Shown here piece by piece: positions 16,390 to 23,445 of a stretch of DNA of 50,630 nucleotides. The position numbers and the translations under genes were made by a program. Source of the DNA: an uncultured Bacteroidales bacterium (GTDB lineage: Bacteria > Bacteroidota > Bacteroidia > Bacteroidales > Paludibacteraceae); NCBI GenBank assembly GCA_902771935.1, contig CACXYM010000016.1:1-50630 (forward strand), read 5' to 3'. A model generated the notes under the pieces. That model searched no databases. It was not told the DNA's origin and saw nothing but the letters and a program-made list of their open reading frames with translations. Positions within the stretch are counted from its first letter, which is position 1. The number at the start of each line of letters is the position of its first letter.

Positions 16390-16620
16390 ATGGAACCAAC
16401 ATTAAGGACATTACAAGTTACATTGCCTATAGCTGACGCTTCATTTCTGCGTCGCCTGTCGGGTAATATGGGCTGGCAAGTAAGGACGCAACGTGCGTCC
16501 CGCCGCTACTATGAAAGCCCCGCGTTTTATCGTGACTTGAAGGCCGCGGAGAAAGATATTGCTGATGGCAAGGGACTACGCGTGGACAGTAAAGAGGCTT
16601 TAGATGCAATGTTCTCATGA
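16390..16620 (+). CDS. putative antitoxin of a YoeB-type toxin-antitoxin pair
   Basis: This 76-residue protein is encoded directly before, and overlapping by ATGA, a YoeB-like toxin gene. That gene order and coupling is typical of type II antitoxins that neutralise the toxin and repress the operon. The N-terminal part (LQVTLPIADASFLRRLSGNMGW) could form a small DNA-binding or dimerisation fold. The C-terminal part (AAEKDIADGKGLRVDSKEALDAMF) resembles the toxin-binding tail of YefM/DUF-type antitoxins. It is not a clear YefM, so the assignment rests mainly on context. Confidence 0.8.
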   Translation: MEPTLRTLQVTLPIADASFLRRLSGNMGWQVRTQRASRRYYESPAFYRDLKAAEKDIADGKGLRVDSKEALDAMFS

Positions 16621-16892
16621 TGTACACGCTTATTTTTGCACCTCGCGCATTAGAGGACTTTGAGAAAATTAAGAAGTCTGGTGACCAAGCCAGACTTAAG
16701 AAGTTACGTGCTATTCTAGAGGAGTTGCGTGAGCATCCTTTAACAGGAATCGGTAATCCGGAGCGTTTAAGATATAAGGAAAATACGTATTCTCGTCGCT
16801 TATCAGGCAGAGATCGTGTCGTTTATTCTGTTCATGAAATGGTCGTAGAAGTCAATATACTTCAGATGCTTGGCCATTACGACGATAAATAA
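16617..16892 (+). CDS. yoeB: YoeB/Txe-family mRNA-interferase toxin
   Basis: This 91-residue RelE-superfamily toxin is predicted to cleave mRNA in the ribosomal A site. The alignable core with E. coli YoeB includes GIGNPERLRY (Glu49), YSRRLSGRDRVVYSV (Arg67) and the C-terminal GHY (His87, Tyr88), matching the catalytic Glu, Arg, His and Tyr. The overlap with the antitoxin stop favours the first of two adjacent ATG codons, although the second (16620) is also possible. Confidence 0.93.
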   Translation: MMYTLIFAPRALEDFEKIKKSGDQARLKKLRAILEELREHPLTGIGNPERLRYKENTYSRRLSGRDRVVYSVHEMVVEVNILQMLGHYDDK

Positions 16893-16975
16893 CCCGCCGC
16901 GAGGTTTTTGCGACCGTCAGATCTTAGACGTAAAATGGGATGACATAGTAAAATTTGGCGTTTGCTATATTTGAG

Positions 16976-17091
16976 GATTCATTCAATCTACCACAATTTG
17001 AACCATCTTTCCGAAAATATTGCACGACGCTTACGTTATACGCGTGAGTCGTCTGCAAATTGGAAGATGGAGGTGTGGTAGCCCGAATGAA
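16976..17091. repeat. 116-bp long imperfect palindrome
   Basis: The 330-bp gap between the toxin and the BspA-like gene is dominated by nested complementary blocks. ATTCATTC pairs with GAATGAA, CTACCAC with GTGGTAG, CCATCTTTCC with GGAAGATGG, and TTGCACGAC with GTCGTCTGCAA, closing on a TTATA loop at 17036-17040. It could be a structured RNA, a 5' leader or a small non-autonomous element. A TATATTTG box (16966-16973) lies immediately before it. A smaller hairpin CTCAC/GTGAG with a T-rich loop follows at 17105-17122. The rest of the gap is AT-rich without further signal. Confidence 0.7.
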
Positions 17092-17221
17092 CCAATAGCA
17101 GTTGGCTCACGTTTTTTTGTGAGTATCCGAAAATAATAAATATCATAATAAATATCAAGTAATAAAAAAATAGGAGTATGCCGAAAATCCGATAAAGAGT
17201 AGGCACTAAAAGAATTACAAC

Positions 17222-18811
17222 ATGAAAAAACTTTTTACCCTTTTCCTCGCGCTGGTAGCAAGCATAGGAACCCTATTCGCTGAGAGTGGCACTTGTGGTG
17301 ATAATCTTACATGGGATTTAACTGATGGTGTTCTTACCATTAGTGGCGAAGGTGAAATGACGGATTGGGCATATGATGCGTTTGCCCCATGGTATTCGTA
17401 TAGAAAAGAAATTGCTAATGTGACTATCGGCAATGGTGTCACAAACATTGGGGATTATGCCTTCTATGATTGCAGTTATCTCCTAACAAATATGACCATC
17501 CCTAACAGCGTCACAAGCATTGGAAAGTGGGCTTTCTCGAATTGCAGCAGTTTGACCTCTGTGACGATTCCCAATAGCGTCACAAGCATTGGATGGGAGG
17601 CTTTCTCTGGCTGCAGCGGTTTGACATCTATAGTAATTCCAAACAGCGTTACAAACTTTGGAGATTATGCTTTCGCTGGTTGCACCGGTTTGACCTCTCC
17701 GGTTTATAATGCGCATCTATTTGCGAAGATGCCCACCTCTTATTCCGGAGCATATACGATACCAGACGGAATAGAGTCCATAGCAGGTGGTGCTTTCTAT
17801 AATTGCACCGGTTTGACCTCTATAACCATTGGTAATAGCGTCACAAGCATTGGAGAAGGAGCTTTTCAGGATTGTGTAGGTCTTAAAAGTATAATTATCC
17901 CAAGTAACGTCACACGTATTGCTCCAGACGCCTTCAGTGGCTGTTCACATCTAACGAGTATAGTCGTACTGAAAGGGAATTCTGTGTACGATAGTCGCAA
18001 TAATTGTAATGCCATAATAAAAACGGCATCCAATACTCTCATGATAGGTTGTAACAGCACTATTATTCCTAACAGCGTCACGTGCATTGGAGATGGTGCT
18101 TTTGCACGTTGCGAAAATCTTACGAGTATCACCATCCCCAACAGCGTCGATAGCATCGGATTAAGAGTTTTCTCAGGATGCTCTGGTCTAACAAGTATTA
18201 CATGTGAGGCTGTTACACCTCCCACGTGTAGAGGGAGAGTGTCCGATGATTTAGATAAAACAATTCCTCTTTACGTCCCCGTTGGCAGTATTGATGCATA
18301 CAAAGCTGCTGAACAATGGAAAGACTTTGGTGAAAATATCAAGCCCATTCAAGCCACCCCGATTGACGTCACTACAATTGTTGCGATTCCTACAGACAAC
18401 AGTGTCGAGATTAAGTGGCCAGCGATAACAAATGCGACTACCTATACGATTAAAATATGGAAGGGTAGTGAGCTAATTTGCACAATAATCTTTAATGAGC
18501 AAGGACAACTAACTATCGTTTTCAATGCTCCGACGCGTACTAATGAAACAGAACAAACACAAATCGCGGGATTTGCCTTTACGGTAAAAGGACTTGAGTC
18601 AGGTACTATGTATTCATATACTGTGACTGCAGAAGATTCTTCTGGCAATGTAATCAATGAGGAAAAAGGTGATTTTACAACTAAGATGTTTGATGACGTA
18701 AGCATTGTGCAAAGCGAAAAGATGCCAAGTGTAAAATACATCCGTAACGGCCAACTCTTCATCCAGCGTGGCAACGAAGTGTTTAATGCACAAGGAGCGA
18801 GAGTAAGGTAG
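17222..18811 (+). CDS. secreted BspA-like leucine-rich repeat protein
   Basis: This 529-residue exported protein has a signal peptide (1-20, ending TLFA). About nine LRR_5/BspA-type repeats (about 60-345) carry the pattern IPNSVTSIGxxAFxxCSxLTS, interrupted around residues 160-180. A fibronectin type III-like beta domain (about 377-495) follows, then a 25-residue C-terminal tail (KYIRNGQLFIQRG to ARVR) shared with two other secreted proteins here. BspA-like proteins often act as adhesins; that role is inferred. Near-identical DNA repeats around AACAGCGTCACAAGCATTGG make the gene prone to length change. Confidence 0.9.
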   Translation: MKKLFTLFLALVASIGTLFAESGTCGDNLTWDLTDGVLTISGEGEMTDWAYDAFAPWYSYRKEIANVTIGNGVTNIGDYAFYDCSYLLTNMTIPNSVTSIGKWAFSNCSSLTSVTIPNSVTSIGWEAFSGCSGLTSIVIPNSVTNFGDYAFAGCTGLTSPVYNAHLFAKMPTSYSGAYTIPDGIESIAGGAFYNCTGLTSITIGNSVTSIGEGAFQDCVGLKSIIIPSNVTRIAPDAFSGCSHLTSIVVLKGNSVYDSRNNCNAIIKTASNTLMIGCNSTIIPNSVTCIGDGAFARCENLTSITIPNSVDSIGLRVFSGCSGLTSITCEAVTPPTCRGRVSDDLDKTIPLYVPVGSIDAYKAAEQWKDFGENIKPIQATPIDVTTIVAIPTDNSVEIKWPAITNATTYTIKIWKGSELICTIIFNEQGQLTIVFNAPTRTNETEQTQIAGFAFTVKGLESGTMYSYTVTAEDSSGNVINEEKGDFTTKMFDDVSIVQSEKMPSVKYIRNGQLFIQRGNEVFNAQGARVR

Positions 18812-18861
18812 GGTGAAGAGCGAATACAATTCGCCGGTAATAGACGAAGGGATTAAAGAAA

Positions 18862-18896
18862 GCAAGCGTAGGTTTGAGAGACCTGCGCTTGTTTTG
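18862..18896. terminator. bidirectional terminator between convergent genes
   Basis: The hairpin CAAGCG-t-AGGT / ACCT-g-CGCTTG is followed by TTTTG on the plus strand, with an A-rich or T-rich flank on the other. It separates the BspA-like gene from the convergent small-protein gene. Confidence 0.75.
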
Positions 18897-18907
18897 TGGT
18901 AACGACA

Positions 18908-19411
18908 TTATTGTTGGTGGCGGGCTTTGAGTTGGGCGCGGAGGGCAGCGGCTTGGGCTTCGAGGATTTCGGCTTGGTGGCGGAGCATATAGTCTGACGT
19001 GTCTTCGGAAGCGGTTTTCTCTGCGGCTTTCTGCGAGATTTCGGCGAGGTATTGCTCGTACCATGCTTCGAAAGGATTATCGAGCTTCCATTGCTTTTGC
19101 AACATGGCGAGCTTCCAGCCTTTGGCGGTTGGGTAGGATCGGTTGTTTGGTCCGATACGCATGGCATCTTTCCACTCTTGGACGATGAGAGCTGCCTGTT
19201 GTTCGTTGTTCCAGAGGGGAGTTAGTTGTTTTTGGGCTGCAGCAAAGGAGAGAGAGTTCCATTTCTGTTTTGGGGATTGGTTCTTCTGATAGTCTTCGCG
19301 TCTTGTTCGGAAGAGTTGTTGTCCTTGTGGGCCTTCGTAGTAATAGCCCCTGCTGTGTTTGCCATCTTTGCCGTGCTTAACAATGATGGAGGTTTCATTC
19401 GTTACTTTCAT
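18908..19411 (-). CDS. small protein of unknown family, related in pattern to two accessory-block proteins
   Basis: This 167-residue basic protein has no signal peptide or membrane segment. The N-terminal 50 residues look beta-rich (YYYEGPQGQQLFRTRRED). A helical region follows with N-x-L-S-F-A-A-A-Q-K-Q-L and aromatic Trp positions (W52, W67, W81), and the Ala/Gln-rich tail (about 125-167) is probably coiled. The plan of a beta-hairpin head, an Arg-rich strand and an FAxAxxxL helix resembles the proteins at 39735-40064 and 40283-40603. Function is unknown. No promoter matching the consensus was found upstream. Confidence 0.7.
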   Translation of the reverse strand: MKVTNETSIIVKHGKDGKHSRGYYYEGPQGQQLFRTRREDYQKNQSPKQKWNSLSFAAAQKQLTPLWNNEQQAALIVQEWKDAMRIGPNNRSYPTAKGWKLAMLQKQWKLDNPFEAWYEQYLAEISQKAAEKTASEDTSDYMLRHQAEILEAQAAALRAQLKARHQQ

Positions 19412-19524
19412 ATTGCTATCAATTAGGTTGTTTTTATTTGTCGAGTATTTGTAGAGTATTCTGTGATCACGGTGTGATCAGGCATGACCGCTGTTTCACT
19501 GCCGTTTGAGTGTTGTCTATTTTT

Positions 19525-19579
19525 CGCTCGACTGTCGTTCGACCGTCGTTCGACCGTCGTTCCACCGTCGTTATCGACG
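19525..19579. repeat. 11-bp tandem repeat (about five copies)
   Basis: Five consecutive 11-bp units are related to CGTTCGACCGT (two perfect copies at 19536-19557, three diverged). They sit in the 490-bp gap between the small-protein gene and metK. Confidence 0.85.
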
Positions 19580-19623
19580 GGTAACGAATTGGAGTTGTGA
19601 AGTGGATGGATACCATCCTGGGC

Positions 19624-19678
19624 GGAAGCTACTCTTTCCGGAAGCTACTCCTTCCGAAAGCTACTCCTTCAGAAAGCG
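19624..19678. repeat. 16-bp tandem repeat (three copies)
   Basis: Three imperfect copies of GGAAGCTACTCCTTCC lie 45 bp after the 11-bp array, in the same gap upstream of the metK promoter. Each unit has inner symmetry (GGAAG and CTTCC). Function is unknown. Confidence 0.8.
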
Positions 19679-19763
19679 GAAGGACGTTCCGGATGCAAAA
19701 GTAGTGCAAAAAAATGGATTGTGCAAATATTTTGCAATTTTTTTGGAAGAAAAGTGCAATTTA

Positions 19764-19795
19764 TTTGTGTATGTCGGAAAAAAGCAGTACTTTTG
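19764..19795 (+). promoter_or_regulatory. metK promoter
   Basis: TTTG (19764-19767), 20 bases, TACTTTTG (19788-19795) exactly fit the Bacteroides consensus. The spacer end AAAAAAGCAG is shared with the rplM and tRNA-Arg promoters. Transcription would begin just before the riboswitch-like leader. Confidence 0.85.
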
Positions 19796-19819
19796 CAGCC
19801 GCTTTTGAAAAAAGTGAAT

Positions 19820-19879
19820 GATCGTGGATTGATTTGGACTGCTTGCAACCACGTAAAAATAAAGGCTAAAAAGCGGCCT
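19820..19879 (+). promoter_or_regulatory. SAM-II-type riboswitch in the metK leader
   Basis: The leader has the SAM-II layout. P1 pairs CGTGG (19823-19827) with CCACG (19849-19853). TGATTT (19830-19835) follows P1, TTGCAA (19843-19848) precedes the P1 3' strand, and GGCTAAAAAGC (19864-19874) closes the element. CTGCTT (19839-19844) can pair with AAGCGG (19871-19876), giving the required pseudoknot. It ends 24 bp before the metK ATG, so ligand binding could mask the initiation region. SAM synthetase is the expected target of feedback by SAM. No binding evidence is available. Confidence 0.8.
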
Positions 19880-19902
19880 AACTAATTAATTAACATTAAG
19901 TT

Positions 19903-21135
19903 ATGGCTTATTTATTTACTTCTGAATCGGTGTCGGAAGGACACCCTGACAAGGTCGCAGATCAGATTAGCGACGCAGTATTAGACAATTTTCTGGCGCA
20001 GGACGCAAATGCGCATGTGGCGTGCGAAACATTAGTTACCACCGGACAAGTCGTGATTGCCGGCGAGGTAACCGCTTCGGGTTATGTGGATGTGCAACAA
20101 GTGGCACGTGAGACGATTCGTAAAATCGGCTATACCAAGTCCGAGTACAAGTTTGAGGCGGACAGTTGCGGTATCTTAACCGCTTTGCATGAGCAGAGTG
20201 CCGATATCGCCCGCGGTGTTGTTCGCAAGGAGGAAGAGCAAGGCGCCGGAGATCAAGGAATCATGTTCGGTTACGCCACCAACGAGACGGATAACTTCAT
20301 GCCGCTCACACTTGACCTTGCGCATACCTTAGTATTTACGCTTGCGCGTATACGCAAAGAAGGTAAGAAAATGCGTTATCTTCGTCCGGATGCGAAGAGC
20401 CAAGTGACAATAGAGTATTCCGACAACGGAGAACCGCTCCGTATCGATACCATTGTCGTTTCCACGCAGCATGATCCCGATGTGACGCAAGCGCAGATTA
20501 CGGAAGATATACGGACTATTCTTCTTCCGCAAGTTGCCAAACGCGACAAACGGTATGGCAAACTGCTGCAAGGCGATTATCGCCTGTTAGTCAATCCTAC
20601 AGGACAGTTCGTTATCGGTGGTCCTCATGGCGACACAGGTCTTACAGGCCGTAAAATCATTGTCGATACCTACGGCGGTCGCGGCGCTCACGGCGGTGGA
20701 GCGTTCTCAGGCAAGGATCCGTCGAAAGTGGATCGCTCGGCTGCGTATATGGCTCGCTATATCGCCAAAAATATGGTTGCGGCAGGAGTGGCGCGCGAAT
20801 TACTCCTGCAACTCAGTTACGCTATCGGCGTAGCTGAACCCGTGTCGGTCTATGTAACCGGAAGTGGCCTAAGAGTGGCGCAAGATACGCTGACGGATTA
20901 TATCCGCAAACACTTCGATTTGACGCCTGCCGGAATAACTAAAGCACTCAAACTCAAGGAGCCAATTTACGAAGAGACAGCCCGTTACGGCCATGTGGGA
21001 CGTACAAACGAAGTGGTGACAAAAACCTTCCACGACGAGAATGGCAATGCTTTCACTCGCGAAGTGGAACTGTTCACATGGGAAAAACTGGATTGCGTTG
21101 ACAAAATCCGGCAAGAGCTAATGAATAATAATTAA
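19903..21135 (+). CDS. metK: S-adenosylmethionine synthetase
   Basis: MetK makes S-adenosylmethionine from methionine and ATP in the cytoplasm. The 410-residue protein has the family start [13 protein letters not shown], the conserved [12 protein letters not shown] hexapeptide region (about 112-123) and the glycine-rich [19 protein letters not shown] loop. The length is normal for Bacteroidetes. It is preceded by its own promoter and a SAM-II-like leader, and its stop overlaps the lspA ATG as TAATG. Confidence 0.98.
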   Translation: MAYLFTSESVSEGHPDKVADQISDAVLDNFLAQDANAHVACETLVTTGQVVIAGEVTASGYVDVQQVARETIRKIGYTKSEYKFEADSCGILTALHEQSADIARGVVRKEEEQGAGDQGIMFGYATNETDNFMPLTLDLAHTLVFTLARIRKEGKKMRYLRPDAKSQVTIEYSDNGEPLRIDTIVVSTQHDPDVTQAQITEDIRTILLPQVAKRDKRYGKLLQGDYRLLVNPTGQFVIGGPHGDTGLTGRKIIVDTYGGRGAHGGGAFSGKDPSKVDRSAAYMARYIAKNMVAAGVARELLLQLSYAIGVAEPVSVYVTGSGLRVAQDTLTDYIRKHFDLTPAGITKALKLKEPIYEETARYGHVGRTNEVVTKTFHDENGNAFTREVELFTWEKLDCVDKIRQELMNNN

Positions 21136-21722
21136 TGAAAATGAATATTTCGAAGGAAGTTAAGCAAAGCATATTAGTGCCGGCAATCATTGTTGTAGCG
21201 TTGGTCTTGGATCAATGGCTAAAGCTCTATGTAGCAACGCATTTCGAGCTTGGAGAGTCTGTACCGGTTACCTCTTGGTTCTGGCTCTGTTTCGTCGAAA
21301 ATAACGGCATGGCTTTTGGTATAGAGTGGTTCTCTAAGTTCGTGCTTACTTCCTTCCGAATTATTGCAGTCGGCGTGCTTTGCTGGTACATGTGGCGCCT
21401 TATTCATGTGAACAATGTTCGGACGTCGTATCTTACTATGGTTGCGTTAGTTACGGCCGGAGCAATAGGCAATATCATCGATTGCGTTTTTTATGGCAAA
21501 CTGTTCGGTTATGCCGATTGGTTTTATGGCAAAGTGGTAGATATGCTCTACTTCCCATTGATTACCAATTCAGCAGGTGAGTGCATCTTCTTTAGACCCG
21601 TCTTTAACCTTGCCGATTCGTGTATTACAGTTGCCGTAATAGCCATACTTCTTTTCTTCAGAAAAGATTTGGACGATAGCTTGAAGAAAATTGAACCATC
21701 TGCAACCGAGACAGACAAATAA
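21135..21722 (+). CDS. lspA: lipoprotein signal peptidase
   Basis: This inner-membrane aspartyl peptidase removes the signal peptide from diacylglyceryl-prolipoproteins. The 195-residue protein has four transmembrane helices. Conserved motifs are DQWLK (26-30), GNIID (112-116) and the catalytic aspartates Asp136 (KVVDM) and Asp161 (FNLAD). It is coupled to metK by TAATG and is followed 2 bp later by a lipoprotein gene, a likely substrate. Confidence 0.96.
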   Translation: MKMNISKEVKQSILVPAIIVVALVLDQWLKLYVATHFELGESVPVTSWFWLCFVENNGMAFGIEWFSKFVLTSFRIIAVGVLCWYMWRLIHVNNVRTSYLTMVALVTAGAIGNIIDCVFYGKLFGYADWFYGKVVDMLYFPLITNSAGECIFFRPVFNLADSCITVAVIAILLFFRKDLDDSLKKIEPSATETDK

Positions 21723-21724
21723 TC

Positions 21725-22201
21725 GTGAAAAAATCGTGGCTCATACTATTCGTAGTGTTGATAGCCTTTGTAGGCTGTCGTCCGAAGGGCATTTTGTCCT
21801 CTCGGCAGATGCAGGATGTCCTCTACGATCTGCATCGTGCGGATGCTATCTTACGTCAGTATAATTTGGAGTTGGGGCACGATGAAGCTCTTGCTAAGTA
21901 CTACGAAGTAGTATTGGAGAAACATGGCATCACCCAAGCGCAGTTTGATTCCTCCCTTGTTTGGTACACGGACCATCCGTCTCGTTTTGACAAAATCTAC
22001 CCGAAAATAGAGAAACGTTGCAAGCAAGAACTTGACGAAATCATGAAAACGCTTGAAACAGAAGAGGTACCTGATCAACCTGAACGTGAACTGCCGCCGT
22101 TTGAAGACGTTGTGCAACGCAATCTGTATGGCCTTCCGACGGACTTGTGGCAGGAGCCGAAATTAGCGGTGGAAGTGCCTTATTCTGTGGAAAAAGACTA
22201 A
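21725..22201 (+). CDS. DUF4296 lipoprotein
   Basis: This 158-residue exported protein has a lipobox-like VGC (Cys18) after a hydrophobic signal. The DUF4296 pattern is clear: LSSRQMQDVLYDLHRADAI followed by YYEVVLEKHGITQAQFDSSLVWY. The family is restricted to Bacteroidetes and its function is unknown. A GTG start at 21725 was chosen because it is 2 bp after the lspA stop and gives the signal peptide its basic N-terminus. Confidence 0.88.
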   Translation: MKKSWLILFVVLIAFVGCRPKGILSSRQMQDVLYDLHRADAILRQYNLELGHDEALAKYYEVVLEKHGITQAQFDSSLVWYTDHPSRFDKIYPKIEKRCKQELDEIMKTLETEEVPDQPERELPPFEDVVQRNLYGLPTDLWQEPKLAVEVPYSVEKD

Positions 22202-22236
22202 AAAAGTCTTAAATATTGCATTTTTATTCGAAAAAA

Positions 22237-22268
22237 TTTGCACAATCCAAAAAAAAGCAGTACCTTTG
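22237..22268 (+). promoter_or_regulatory. promoter of the rplM-rpsI operon
   Basis: TTTG (22237-22240), 20 bases, TACCTTTG (22261-22268) exactly match the Bacteroides consensus, with the AAAAAAGCAG spacer end also found at metK and tRNA-Arg. Confidence 0.85.
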
Positions 22269-22270
22269 CG

Positions 22271-22381
22271 CGCTCTTTTAAAAAAGAGCACGAATTAACT
22301 TATATTTAACCGTCAAGCTGGGCAGTGGACTTTAAGTCGTAAATGATGTCTGTCGGCTTGGCCCAAAACAAACTAATTTTA
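22271..22381 (+). promoter_or_regulatory. structured 5' leader of rplM, candidate ribosomal-protein autoregulatory element
   Basis: Right after the promoter, GCTCTTTT (22272-22279) and AAAAGAGC (22282-22289) form an 8-bp hairpin. CAAGC (22314-22318) pairs with GCTTG (22356-22360), enclosing a smaller GAC/GTC stem. L13-S9 operons are commonly autoregulated through their leaders; this leader's role is inferred. Confidence 0.5.
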
Positions 22382-22840
22382 ATGGATACTTTATCTTACA
22401 AAACTGTATCAGCTAACAAAGCGACCGTTACTAAAGACTGGGTCGTTGTTGATGCTGATGGCCAAATCTTAGGCCGTATGTGCACGAAGGTAGCAAAGCT
22501 CCTCCGCGGCAAGTACAAACCCAATTTCACTCCGAACGTGGATTGTGGTGACAATGTAATTATCGTAAACGCTGAGAAGGTTCAGCTTACAGGTAACAAA
22601 TGGGAAGGACGTGAGTATGTTCGCTACACAGGCTATCCTGGTGGACAACGCTTTACCACGCCGAAAGCTATGTTGGAAGAGAAAGGCGCTGAGCGTCTCA
22701 TCCGCAAAGTCGTTAAAGGCATGTTGCCTAAGAATCGTCTTGGCAGCCAGCTCATCAACAACCTTCACGTCTTCGAAGGTCCGGAGCATAACATGCAAGC
22801 ACAAAAACCGAAAACTATTGACATCAACACCCTTAAATAA
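22382..22840 (+). CDS. rplM: 50S ribosomal protein L13
   Basis: This is a 152-residue large-subunit ribosomal protein. The motifs WVVVDADGQILGRMCTKVA and GMLPKNRLG are diagnostic of L13. The ATG at 22382 (MDTLSYKT) was preferred over one 39 bp upstream because family members start here and the earlier one would fall in the structured leader. It is followed 10 bp later by rpsI, the conserved L13-S9 pair. Confidence 0.98.
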   Translation: MDTLSYKTVSANKATVTKDWVVVDADGQILGRMCTKVAKLLRGKYKPNFTPNVDCGDNVIIVNAEKVQLTGNKWEGREYVRYTGYPGGQRFTTPKAMLEEKGAERLIRKVVKGMLPKNRLGSQLINNLHVFEGPEHNMQAQKPKTIDINTLK

Positions 22841-22850
22841 TTGAAGAAGT

Positions 22851-23237
22851 ATGGAAACTATTAATGCATTAGGTCGTCGTAAAGCTGCTGTTGCACGCGT
22901 TTACGTTAAAGAAGGTGCTGGTCAAATCGTTATCAACGATCGTCCGCTCGACGTATATTTCGCAAGCCCGATTCTTCAATACATCGTTAAGCAACCGCTT
23001 GCTAAACTTGGTGTTGAAGAGAAATATGATATCAAGGTTAACCTTGATGGTGGCGGTTTCAAAGGACAAGCTGAGGCTCTCCGTCTCGCTATTGCCCGCG
23101 CTCTCGTAAAAATCAATCCGGAAGACAAAGCAGCTCTTAAGGCTGAAGGCTTCATGACTCGTGACGCACGTGAGGTAGAGCGTAAGAAACCAGGTCAACC
23201 CAAAGCACGTAAACACTTCCAATTCAGTAAACGTTAA
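22851..23237 (+). CDS. rpsI: 30S ribosomal protein S9
   Basis: This is a 128-residue small-subunit protein. The N-terminal ALGRRKAAVARVYV and the basic C-terminal KARKHFQFSKR, which reaches into the P site, identify S9. The length is normal. It is translated from the same operon as rplM. Confidence 0.98.
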   Translation: METINALGRRKAAVARVYVKEGAGQIVINDRPLDVYFASPILQYIVKQPLAKLGVEEKYDIKVNLDGGGFKGQAEALRLAIARALVKINPEDKAALKAEGFMTRDAREVERKKPGQPKARKHFQFSKR

Positions 23238-23445
23238 TGGCGCGTTCGGCAACAAGATCGCAAGGGTTTGTACCACTACGTTAAACAAACAGGCGACTTG
23301 TGCCTCCGCTCTCCCCATGCGAAACACTACGCTGGTTTCTGTGGGGGCCCCATTGACAAAAACTGAATCTCTTGTGCCGCGACTCTCTGCGGCATAAGGG
23401 CACGGAATAATTATTGAAAGAATAATTCAAACTAAACAAAACAAA
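23238..23445 (+). promoter_or_regulatory. structured leader upstream of rpsB
   Basis: This 208-bp non-coding gap contains a strong nested hairpin. CCCCA (23313-23317) pairs with TGGGG (23342-23346), and GAAAC (23321-23325) pairs with GTTTC (23335-23339). A second stem is TGCCGC/GCGGCA (23375-23380 with 23389-23394), framed by GTGCC/GGCAC. Position and structure suggest an S2-responsive leader; that is inference. No consensus promoter was found in the gap. Confidence 0.5.
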
